Of a DNA stretch of 64,000 nt, positions 55,500 through 64,000 are shown in pieces. Position 1 is the first letter of the stretch. Every line of letters begins with the position of its first letter. The stretch lies in NCBI GenBank assembly GCA_022316685.1, contig JAKJHU010000181.1, positions 1,021,194 through 1,085,193 on the forward strand, given 5' to 3'. The DNA is from Progne subis subis (Eukaryota; Chordata; Aves; Passeriformes; Hirundinidae). A program made the position numbers and the translations under genes. The notes under the pieces were generated by a model that saw only the letters and a program-made list of their open reading frames with translations, did not search any database and was not told the DNA's origin.

Positions 55500-55660
55500 C
55501 AGTAAATAAATAAATACATAAATAAATAAATAAATACTAACTGGATCAATAAATAAATAAATAACAAAAAAATACTAACTAGATTAACAAATAAATAAAT
55601 AAATAAATATGAAATAAATAAAGGCTCAATAATAATAATAATAATAATAATAATATGCAG
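55500..55660 (-). promoter_or_regulatory. IL12B: AU-rich element-like tract, (ATTTATTT)n in IL12B sense
   Basis: Read on the minus strand this is a run of overlapping ATTTA pentamers (about fifteen, including TTATTTATT nonamers), followed upstream by (ATT)n. It begins about 270 bases after the IL12B stop codon. Clustered AUUUA motifs destabilise many cytokine mRNAs. On DNA grounds alone it is also an (AAAT)n microsatellite. Confidence 0.6.
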
Positions 55661-55928
55661 GGCATACAACAATAGCTGCCAGCGATCTGTCGAAATCATG
55701 TTAATGTAACATGATGGATGCTAAAAAGTGTAACTGGAATCTGGGGGGTTTAGGAGCTGCCAAAACCAGGACCACATTCAACAGGTACAAAAAAAAAAAA
55801 AAAAAAAGTTATGGCTTGTCAAGAATCTCAAATGGAAACTTTCCTTCTAATTGTGCTTCTGCTCTTGTGCTAATTCGTTCTTTGCTTTCTCTAGGAGTGC
55901 TGTGCCACCCTCCTGGATCCCTCACTGG

Positions 55929-55932
55929 TTAT
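55929..55932 (-). CDS. IL12B: IL12B exon 8: last codon base and stop
   Basis: The acceptor gatgttatttcacag (minus strand) is followed by A-TAA, completing Arg310 and the stop. From memory, human IL12B also carries its 3' UTR in an exon starting near the stop. Confidence 0.75.
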
Positions 55933-58900
55933 CTGTGAAATAACATCAGAAATGGAATTTACATGTGAATTTACACGTGAATTTACATCTGCTCCTCAGA
56001 GCAGGAGCTCCCGTGCACCCTCGGTGGATCCTTACCTGCAGAGCGAGGACCACTCGCTCCAGGAGGAGAGGTAGTAGCGGTCCCTGGCCTGCACCCACAC
56101 CTCTGCTGGGCCCGGGGCTGGCACGGACTGCTCGTCGGTGTCAAACTCCTGGGGACAGGGACAGGGACAGGGACAGCTCCTTCAGCGCGGGCAGCGCCAC
56201 ACAACCGCCACAGAGCACCCCGAGGGGCACCCAGCCCCAGCCGGCGCCACAAAGGCTCCGAGCGCACCCACAGCTCCCCGAGTCCTGGCGCTTGGGAGAG
56301 CCAGAGCTCAGCAGAAACGGCTGGAAAGATCATGGGCCATGGAGGGAGGCGCTCCCACTGACCCAGACCCACTGAGGGGTGTCCCAGGGTGACCCAGACC
56401 CACTGAGAGGGGTGTTCTAAATGATCCAAACCCATTGAGGGTGGTGTTCTAAACGATCCAAACCCATTGAGGGTGGTGTTCTAAATGACCCAAACCCACT
56501 GAGAGGCATGTTCTAAATGATCCAAACCCACTGAGGGTGTAGATGACTCAAACCCACTGAGGGTGGTGTTCCAAATGACCCAAACCCATTGAGCTTGATT
56601 TTCTAAATTACCCAAACCCACTGAGGGTGGTTTTCAAGAAGACTCAAACCCATGGAGCTTGGTTCTAAATGACCCAAACCCACTGGTGTTCTAAATGATC
56701 CAAACCCCCAACATAAACACCCATTAAACGAAGGGCTCGTTCATTTATCTGTGTTTTTTTCTCTTTTTCCTTCTCCTCCCAGTTCGGGAACCCTAAAACC
56801 CAGGAGCTGCTCCTCTCGGTGTCGCTGGGATCCCCACTGGTGGCACGGGAATCATCCCCAGCCCCAGCAGATTCCCTCCCGAAGGGCTGGAGGAGCCAAG
56901 ATCGGGGAGCGAACGCCGGGGGAACGGCCCCATCTGCTGGTCCGGGCTGGATCCCGGCCCCAGCGGGAAACATTCTTTGATTTGATTTGGTTTAATCCCC
57001 TGGAAAACCGGGATAAGCATTCCATCCGCTTTCCTCAGCGCTGGCCTGGGGAAGGGCAGCACTGGGGGTCTGGGGTCAGCTGCCCCCTGCTCAAGCGTTT
57101 TCCCAGCTCACTTCCAAGCCAGGCCGTTGTGTGTCAAGAGCAGTTTGGACACACGTTGGAGATTTAACTCTCTCACCGTTAATTAATTCCATGAATTAAC
57201 TGGGAATCGAGGGGAAAAGAGTCTCCGTAGAAATGCTTCCAGGGGAGTCACTGATCTCTCATTTCCAATTCACCCATAAAGTCTGAGCTACCCAGGTGTG
57301 AGCAACATAGGAGGAAATTTGTGTCACAGATCCTGGGGTTCTGGGTTTGGAAATTGGGATTTTCCCACACGAGGCCCTGCACAGCCTCCTAATGAATTAG
57401 TAAACATAGATGTGCAATGCTGGGCAGGATTTTCTGTCCTCAGTTGCCTCAGGGATCTTCCTGCCCATGGACCTGGGAAAGGTTTTTCTGCCGGGACAGA
57501 ATTTGCCATTTTGGGGGCTCAGCACCATTTTTTTTTTTTTTTTTTTTTTAATTTTTAGATTTCAGTTCATTATTCTTGCTTACAAAATTTAAATTATTTA
57601 TACTATCCAGGCAAGAAAACTGTGTCTCAAATGCTGTGTTTATACCTTTTTGGATCTCTTTGTGCTTTTAACTTTGACCTTGAAAGTCAAAGGGAAGTAG
57701 GAGTTTGGGGTGCTCCAGGTCCTGGGGTATGTCCAGGTCACTGTTCCATTGGCGGCCACGTACTGACACTGGGGAGGGTCAGGCTTTACTGCAAGAGAGA
57801 ACACAGAGGGAATTCATTCCTATTAGCAATTTAATGTCACATATTGGTGTGTTACTGGTGATGGTTTGATGGGAATGAGCTTTGGGAGCCTCCAGGTTAA
57901 GAGAGGAGTAAACTCGAGGTGTAACCACTGCCTCGGGTGCTTTTTATGGAAAATTAAACACATTCCTAGACTCAATCTGGATAAGATCCTCCTTTTTTTC
58001 TGGCCTGGAGGGTTGCAGAGGGCTCTGCTGGACACACAGGAATATCCTCAGCGCCTGCTGACCATGAATGCATTTAGGAAAACCTCTGTTTCTTTAGGAT
58101 GCTGCCTCATTTTCCTGTGCCCTCTTATTCCTGTGAGCCTGCCCTGGCTGTTCCTCCAGGAATGGGTGAGGAGGGAAACATCCACAGCCTGAACCAGTTC
58201 TCAGAGAGGAGCCTGATGGACTTTTCTCTGGCTTGTCCCACAGAGCCCATCCCACGTCCATCCCTTGGGGACATTCAGGGACCGGTGGGTGTTGGGGCAC
58301 TGGAGGTCACAAGCCAGGAGAACGCCGCTGCCTCACTTCCTCCTCCTCCTCCGGCCTGGCACCCCCTGTTCCTGTAACTGGGGCCTGGTGGACATTTACA
58401 GAGCACAGGGCAGGGATCCCCAGGGCTGGGCTGAGCCCTGACTTCCACCGGCAGCAGCAAAACAGAGCCCAGAATTAAACCTCCCACTCCTGGGCCACTC
58501 ACTGATGTCCCTGATGAAGAAGCTGGCGGTGCTGTTCTCGTACTCCACCTCATCGATGACCTCCAGGAACATGTCAATGGGCTGGTGCTCCTCAGCAAAG
58601 GGACAGAAGCTCTCCTTGTGGCACTGGGCTGTGTACGTGGTCAGGGCGCCCGTGGTGAGAGCCACGGGGCTGCTGCAGGACACGTCCCCCTGGGGGCTGA
58701 AACACAGCAGGGAGACACTGGGAACGCTGCTGTGTCCTGGGAATGTGCTGCCAGCGCAGCAACATCGGGTGTTAGGTCAGGGAAGGGTTTGGTTTGCCTG
58801 CTGCAGAACCCAGAGCTGCGGGATGGATTAATGTCAAATCCCAGCCTCAGCAGAAGGGATTAATAGTTAAACCCAACCAGGATCCCTCATTTCCACCATC

Positions 58901-61600
58901 CCATGGCAAGCTCCAGTTTCCTCCTTTGTCCTTTTGCCCTCTCCCAAGCCCTGCTGAGGAAATGAGGCTCGAGGAGTCTCCCCTGGCAAACGAACACCAA
59001 AAGCTCCCAAAGCGCTGCCTGGCTCTGACGCTGTTTCTGCTCTCGGCCACCTGAACCCTTGGCAGATGTTTCTCCTTCAGCAGGCCCGAGTGACCTTTTC
59101 TGGAGCACTCCCTGTTTTGGAGAGCCCCCCCTGGAGCAGTGGGAGGCAGGAAATCCCCCCAGGGTTCCCAGCACACATTTCCCAGCAGGTTTCTGCAGGG
59201 TTCCTTGTCAGGGGCCATGTGCTCGGCGCTGGGGCAGCCTCCCACTCCCCTCTGCACTGCGAGCTGTGGTTCTTTCTGCTTGGGCTCCACTTCCTCTCTG
59301 CCCTCCACCAACTGTTTTGCTATTGCTTAAGTTACCCAGTGGCTACTCCAGCCCACTTGGACTCATTCCTTTTTCAAGGCTTTATTCATTTCTGAGCCAC
59401 TTCCGTGCCCTTATTCACTTCGTCCCAGCGGTGACTCAAAACATTTTGGGGATGTTCAGACTTGGAAAAGAGATCTCCCCCCATCTGCCTGCCCCTAACA
59501 GCCTGAAATCCTCCTCAGAGTAAGCCCAGGGGCCGCTCTGTGGGGCGGTGAAGGGAGGAACAAGCTCTTACTCGTTCAGGCTTCTGATGGTGAACTTCAC
59601 ATTTGGGCTGTTATTTTCTGTCATCCAGGAACATGTGAAAATTCCAGAGTAGTTCTTTGCCTCACACTTCAAAAATGTATCCTTGGGCTCTAGACAGAGA
59701 AAGAAAGAAAGAAAAAAAAGCAGGAGTTATTTACTCTTCTTTGGCAAAATGCCAAGGCAGAGAGAAACAATTCATAAATTCAGATTCCTTGGCAGTCCCA
59801 TGAGAGACTCAAATACGAGACTCAGATGAGTGAGGTTCGTGCAGAAAATGCGAAACCTCCCAGGCTTGTCCCAGGGTTAGTCCTGGATGGAGAGGCCCAA
59901 ATGAGCACTTCAAACCTGGGTCAGACCCTGGTTCTGGCAAATCTCAGAATTCTGGAATCTCCTGAGCTGGAAGAGACTCACCAGGATCATGGAGTCCAAC
60001 TGCACAGCCCCAAAATCCCACCCTGAGCATCCCTGGAGCGCTGTCCAAGCTCTCCTGGAGCTCTGGGGCCGTGCCCATTCCCTGGGGAGCCTGGGCAGTG
60101 CCAGCACCCTCTGGGGGAAGAACCTTTCCCAAAATCCAACCCAAACCTGCCCTGGCACAGCTCCAGCCCTGCCCTGGGTGCTGTCACAGAGCCCTGGTTT
60201 TCCAAACCAATTCCTCTCATCCCTCCACCCTATCAGCCCAGAGAATCCCAGATAAATCCCAAATAAATCCCACCCAATCCCTGTGCTGCTCCTCAGCTGC
60301 TCTGCCCAGAGCCACAGCAGCGATGATTTTCCTGCCCCCGTCAGCAAAGTTTTGGAGGGGACCCCCACTGCAAGGACATTTCCCAGGCGTTCCCAGAGCC
60401 CGCAGGGAGCTGAGCAGGGACAATCCCAGCATTTTAGGGCCGTACCTTTGAAGCTTTTCAGGATCCACCTCATCATCTTCCCCTCGGAGTTGATTCTGGT
60501 GATGAGGAGGAGTTTGGAGCCGAGCAGCTCTTCGCTCTCCTGGCTCCGACAGCTGTAGTTGCCGGCGTCCGGGCTCTCCTTCACCGAGGCCGTCACGCTT
60601 TTCCCTTCTTGCCTCCAATCCGAGCCCTTTTCCCAGTAAACTGCTTCCTCTGCGGTGTCACAGCGGAGCTCCACGGCGGTGGCCGGGGCCTGGGCGTCCC
60701 ACTGGGATTCGATGACGAGCACTGGGAATGGCGAAGGGAAAATCAGGAGCTGCTGCCAGGGAGCGGGGGAAGCTGGGGCTGAGCCCTTCAGCTCTGTCTG
60801 CGGGGAGCTCTGAGGCTCTCCCTCAAGGGAGGAGAAACCTGCCACACACGGAATCTAAACTGGCAGAAAATACCCAGCTCCGGGAAGTTTGGAGTCTCCT
60901 AAATCCCTCTGGACACAGGCAAAGGGAAGCTTCAAACTCAAAGTTTACTCTCAGTGTTGACTAACAGATTTGCTGTTGTCAGCATCGAATCCCTCCCAGG
61001 GAACCCCCAGGATAAATATTTCTTTTAAAGTAAAGATATGGGGGAAAGAGGGGGCAATCTCAATTTAACCCAATTTTCTGATATATTATTCAAAATAATA
61101 CTTTATTATCCTGTGTTTTTACAAATGGATTTACATTTAAGTTCTTTATCAGAGAAAATGATAAACTATTTATAGGTTTTAAGTTTTACTCAGAAATATA
61201 TTTTCTTTTTCTCAATTAATTCTTCCCTTGGTTTTTTTAGGGCTGTTCTCTAAGTCACAGTTTTTGCATCCCGGCTGTGAGACTTTGAACGTGAGGAGAA
61301 GGAATGGGAAATAAAACAGCTGCTAATGCAAAAATTGCAAATATGCTGTTGGAAGACATTTTAGGACTTTTAAATATTTTTCCATTAATTCCAATTAATT
61401 TTTGTCAAACAAATAAACACATAGCTTTGGCCTAAGATACTGGAGTTAACAAATTCCGTGCTAGTGGCCACAGTTATAATTCCAAAATTTTAGGTCTAAG
61501 TAGAGACTTCCTTACCATTTTCCTGCAGTTTCCACTGGGCACTTTCCAGAAGGGCAGCAAAGGACAACAAGGACAGTAAGGCAGAGAGGAGGTGAGGCAT
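55929..61600 (-). CDS. IL12B: IL12B, interleukin-12/23 subunit p40 (complete coding region)
   Basis: p40 is a secreted, soluble-receptor-like chain that disulfide-bonds to p35 (IL-12) or p19 (IL-23) to drive Th1/Th17 immunity. Coding exons: 61600-61516, 60721-60446, 59689-59572, 58696-58503, 57788-57646, 56148-56036, 55932-55929; 933 nt, 310 residues (human 328). Signal peptide about residues 1-21; Ig-like D1 with its Cys pair (LRCDT, YSCRS); fibronectin D2 with LKCEAKNYSGIFTCSWM and QCHKESFCPF, whose second Cys matches the one bridging to p35/p19; D3 ending RDRYYLSSWSEWSSLCR. WSEWS (302-306) is a canonical WSXWS motif (human WSEWAS). N-glycosylation sequons include NYS, NST and NGT. Frame is kept at every GT-AG junction. 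Expression is expected in activated macrophages and dendritic cells. Confidence 0.97.
56036..56148 (-). CDS. IL12B: IL12B exon 7: WSXWS motif
   Basis: Residues 273-309: EFDTDEQSVPAPGPAEVWVQ, then ARDRYYLSSWSEWSSLC plus two bases of the Arg codon. Donor CAG|GTAAGG is consensus. If the intron were retained the same Arg would be followed at once by TAA. Confidence 0.95.
56355..56720. repeat. About 32-bp minisatellite in IL12B intron 6
   Basis: Around eleven diverged copies of a unit resembling tgatccaaacccattgaggg followed by tggtgttctaaa; several copies are shortened. Confidence 0.92.
57646..57788 (-). CDS. IL12B: IL12B exon 6: domain D3, first part
   Basis: Residues 225-272: KPDPPQCQYVAANGTVTWTY, then PRTWSTPNSYFPLTFKVKVK. 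It carries a Cys in PPQCQYV with no counterpart at that site in human, and lacks the human Cys of LTFC. Confidence 0.96.
58503..58696 (-). CDS. IL12B: IL12B exon 5: second half of D2, heterodimer cysteine
   Basis: Residues 160-225: DPQGDVSCSSPVALTTGALT, then YTAQCHKESFCPFAEEHQPI and EYENSTASFFIRDI. The FCPF cysteine aligns with human Cys177 (mature numbering), which bridges to the partner chain. Donor GTGAGT. Confidence 0.97.
59572..59689 (-). CDS. IL12B: IL12B exon 4: first half of domain D2
   Basis: Residues 121-160: EPKDTFLKCEAKNYSGIFTC, then SWMTENNSPNVKFTIRSLN. Both D2 cysteines of the first disulfide are present. Donor GTAAGA. Confidence 0.96.
59935..60190 (-). mobile_element. CR1 LINE 3' fragment (young-looking copy C) in IL12B intron 3
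   Basis: Begins with the CR1 end cagaattctggaatctcctg and continues into the segment shared with copies A and B. Confidence 0.88.
60446..60721 (-). CDS. IL12B: IL12B exon 3: Ig-like domain D1
   Basis: Residues 29-120. Contains VLVIESQWDAQAPATAVELR, then CDTAEEAVYWEKGSDW and SPDAGNYSCRSQESEELLGS. The Cys pair and the Asp-Ala-Gly-x-Tyr-x-Cys signature of an Ig fold are present. Acceptor cattcccag, donor GTACGG. Confidence 0.96.
61516..61600 (-). CDS. IL12B: IL12B exon 2: signal peptide
   Basis: The ATG is the first triplet after a tttttccctacag acceptor, so exon 1 is non-coding. Encodes MPHLLSALLSLLSFAALLES followed by AQWKLQEN; cleavage is likely before QWKL. Donor GTAAGG. Confidence 0.95.
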
Positions 61601-61929
61601 CTGTAGGGAAAAAAAACCAAAAACCACATTATTAAACTTCACTGGGGTTGGCTGAGTGTGCTCCAAAATCAGGCTGGGGCTGGGCAGGGTGATAAGGACA
61701 CAAAATCACCCCAGAGACCTGAGGAACATCTTCCCATTCTGACAACTGTGGGACCCCATAAAAGCGGAATCTCAGGTTTGTGATTTGGATCACTTGGGGT
61801 TCCCATGGCGAGGCAGTCCAGAGGAGGGGTCGCTCACAGGGAATTGTGTGAGCGGGTCGGGGCTGGTGCCTCGTTAAATGTAGCAGCCCTGCTTGGTCCA
61901 GTGAGGACAATTCCATGACAAAGGCGCTG

Positions 61930-62085
61930 GATGAAAGGACCAAGGGCTGCCCAGGGAGGTTTGGATCCCCATCCCTGGAGGTGCCCCAGGAATTCCTGGA
62001 GGTGGCACTCAGGCTGGGCACAGCTGGGACTCGGTGACCCCAAAGCTCTTTCCCAACCTCAGTGATTCCATGATTCCCCATGACC
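61930..62085 (+). mobile_element. CR1 LINE 3' fragment upstream of IL12B exon 2
   Basis: Forward CR1: gctgcccagggaggtttgga, ggaggtggcactcaggctgg and terminal cagtgattccatgattccc. Confidence 0.85.
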
Positions 62086-62144
62086 TAAAGGATCCATGAG
62101 CATCGAGTTCCACCCATCCAAAGCCTGAGCTTGGCTCAGCTCAC

Positions 62145-62330
62145 CAGCAGTTCCATTCAAGCAAAGGGTTGTGGATAAACCCAAGGAGGGTTCTGCTGGA
62201 TTTTGTCTCCATCCTCCCTGAACCAGTGACAGCGCTCGCCTGACTGCTCCAGCTCCAGTCCCAGCTCTGGTATCCCCCTGAGCTCTCACAGTCTGAATTT
62301 GTGAACAATTTCAGGCAAAATTCCCCCTGG
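62145..62330 (-). promoter_or_regulatory. IL12B: Candidate IL12B promoter and non-coding exon 1
   Basis: A donor-like ctgctg|gtgagc ends at 62145, about 545 bases upstream of the coding exon. On the same strand 170-180 bases further upstream lies gggggaatttt (62327-62317), an NF-kB half-site-like sequence, with a C/EBP-like aaattgttcac (62311-62301) next to it. NF-kB and C/EBP sites are known controls of mammalian IL12B promoters. No clear TATA box was seen; the proposal is inference. Confidence 0.35.
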
Positions 62331-63429
62331 GTTCAGTGCCACAGCTGTGTCTGCAGGAAAGGCTGGGAGTGGAGATCATTGCTGCTGGATGTCCAGTGTA
62401 TAAATGGAAATTTGTCCTGAATTTGTTCCAAATGTCAGCAGAACTCTCCATGGAACACCAAGCACCTTTGCCAAATATTGTCATCACTTGCATTAAAACA
62501 TTAACAAAACAGTTATTTAGATGCACTTCCAGCCCTCTTTAAACTGGAGAGTAAACCAAATTAACAGATATAGGATCTCTTCAAGAAAGAGATGGTGAAT
62601 ATCAAATCTGACTACAGTGGGAGGCTGAATGCAGGTCTGACACAAAATTAAGTGGTTTGAGTTGTTTTTTTTTCCTCCCAAACCGCTCTTTCTGTAATGA
62701 ACGGGGGTTGGCTCTCCTGATTCCTTGGGAGCAGAGTGTGTTCCTGTGCAAATTGGGTCCTATTGCAGCTCCTGCTGTTCTGAGCATCCTAAATCCTGGC
62801 CACAAATCATCCAGTGCCCTTTGGATTTGTACCTAGCTCTTCGTGGGACCAGGAGCTACAATAAAGTGTCTGGAGAGGCTCCAGGAGAGGCAGCAGCTCT
62901 GTTGAGCTCAGAGAGGGGCACAGGGCTCAGGGGAAAGCCAGTGCACAGAAATTACAGAATCACTTAGGTTGGAGAAGAGCTGTGAAATGTATAATATCCT
63001 GTTAGCAGTGCACTGCTTCATTGCACTCTTAGATTTCAGGCAGGATTTGCTGGAATTTCCAACAGAAAGATTCATTTGGCAACTTTCTGAAAGCTGCTGG
63101 TTTCTGTCACAGGAGCACGAAATTCATCACCACACTTCATAAACCTGAAACTGAACATCAAAACACCAAAACACCAGCTCAGCCTGGGGGAGAGCAGGGG
63201 GACTTGTGCCTTCTCTTCCATTCACCACAATTAAAACCTCCAAAACAGAAAAGTTTCTCCTGCTTTGAGGGAGAAGCTTCATGGTTCAGGTTTTTGATGA
63301 AATGAGAGCACTCCTCCCCCATCTCAAAATTTTATTGTGAAACTATTCAGAAATAAACTCAGATTCTGAACAACACCAGTGAGTGCCTGAGCACTTCAGA
63401 AATGAGAATATTCCAGCTTCAGAAGTTCA
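62331..63429. other. Upstream flank of IL12B
   Basis: No coding exon recognised; a minimal CR1 end at 62955. It might contain further IL12B regulatory sequence. Confidence 0.55.
62955..62992 (-). mobile_element. Very short CR1 end
   Basis: Only acagaatcacttaggttgga gaagagc is recognisable. Confidence 0.5.
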
Positions 63430-63990
63430 AGGAATCGCAGAATCGTGAAACAATTTGGGTTGGAAGGACCCCAAAGCTCATCCAGTGCCACCCCAGCCAT
63501 GGCAGGGACACCTCCCACTGTCCCAGGCTGCTCCAGCCCCAGTGTCCATCCTGGCCTTGGGCACTGCCAGGGATCCAGGGGCAGCCACAGCTGCTCTGGG
63601 CACCCTGTGCCAGGGCTGCCCACCCTCACAGGGAACAATTCCTGCCCAATCTCCCATCCAGCCCTGCCCTCTGGCACTGGGAGCCATTCCCTGTGTCCTG
63701 TCCCTCCATCCCCTGTCCCCAGTCCCTCTGCAGCTCTCCTGGAGCCCCTTTAGGCTCTGGAGGGGCTCTGAGCTCTCCCTGGAGCTTCTCCTCTCCAGGT
63801 GAGCATCCCCAGCTCTCCCAGCCTGGCTCCAGCAGCTCCTTGGCTCCTCTGGACCCTCCCCAGCAGCTCCAGGTCCTGCTGATGTTGAGACCCCAGGGCT
63901 CTGCAGGTGGGGTCTCACCTGAGCACAGGAGCACGGGGGCAGTGTCCTTGGTGTCCCCTCCGTGTCCCTGGAGCTCCAGGGCTGGGACAG
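63430..63990 (-). mobile_element. Longest CR1 LINE copy in the window
   Basis: Reverse CR1 of about 560 bases reaching nearly to the window edge: from ggaatcgcagaatcgtgaaa through ggatccaggggcagccacag and gccattccctgtgtcctgtc to tgaccccagggctctgcag-type sequence. No intact reverse-transcriptase frame. Confidence 0.88.
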
Positions 63991-64000
63991 AGCCCCTGTT

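Larger units (their letters stand above)
54216..55928 (-). other. IL12B: Probable IL12B 3' UTR with AU-rich elements
   Basis: No minus-strand AATAAA was seen until 54221-54216, giving a 3' UTR of about 1.7 kb. It contains the AU-rich tract at 55500-55660, a plus-oriented CR1 fragment at 54520-54662 and an AT-rich end. The extent is inferred from the hexamer alone; a shorter UTR is possible. Confidence 0.45.

Noticed and set aside
55861..55900. Strong plus-strand acceptor-like tract (ttcgttctttgctttctctag)
   Set aside because: It lies antisense within the proposed IL12B 3' UTR and no plus-strand exon follows that makes sense.

Overview
The window is vertebrate nuclear DNA from a bird, probably a songbird. 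Spliced genes with GT-AG introns, a CpG-island promoter, about twenty CR1 LINE fragments, two LTR-like insertions and many minisatellites all point that way. There is no bacterial, CRISPR or operon-like content. Gene calls come from reading exons by eye and recalling the vertebrate families; nothing was aligned by computer.

Layout. (1) 1-16359: no exon recognised; CR1 pieces, two LTR-like blocks, a (TG)n tract and a 49-bp minisatellite. It is probably the last long intron of HTR4. (2) 16360-16447 (+): the terminal coding exon of the serotonin receptor HTR4 (isoform a tail), followed 167 bases later by a 677-bp CCCTGT-type satellite. (3) 23851-42.85 kb (-): complete FBXO38, 21 coding exons summing to 3519 nt (1172 codons plus stop), with a non-coding exon 1 in a CpG island. 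HTR4 and FBXO38 are convergent. (4) 44520-48866 (-): a four-exon Kazal inhibitor gene of the SPINK family with a TATA box. (5) 55929-61600 (-): complete IL12B (p40 subunit of IL-12/IL-23), 310 codons, with an AU-rich segment just downstream of the stop that could be its 3' UTR. (6) 61.6-64 kb: a candidate IL12B promoter/exon 1 and CR1 copies.

The four genes are not one pathway. HTR4 is a Gs-coupled receptor, FBXO38 an SCF ubiquitin-ligase adaptor, the SPINK gene a secreted serine-protease inhibitor, and IL12B a secreted cytokine chain. SPINK-FBXO38-HTR4 has the same order and orientation as human 5q32. IL12B lies far from that block in human (5q33.3), so its placement about 7 kb from the SPINK gene is a linkage difference.

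No new biological system was found. The best second-look items are the hexamer satellite by the HTR4 stop codon, the AU-rich IL12B 3' region and its candidate promoter, the altered cysteine pattern in p40 domain 3, the Arg P1 site and tandem acceptor of the SPINK gene, and a duplicated, minisatellite-bounded segment around one FBXO38 exon.
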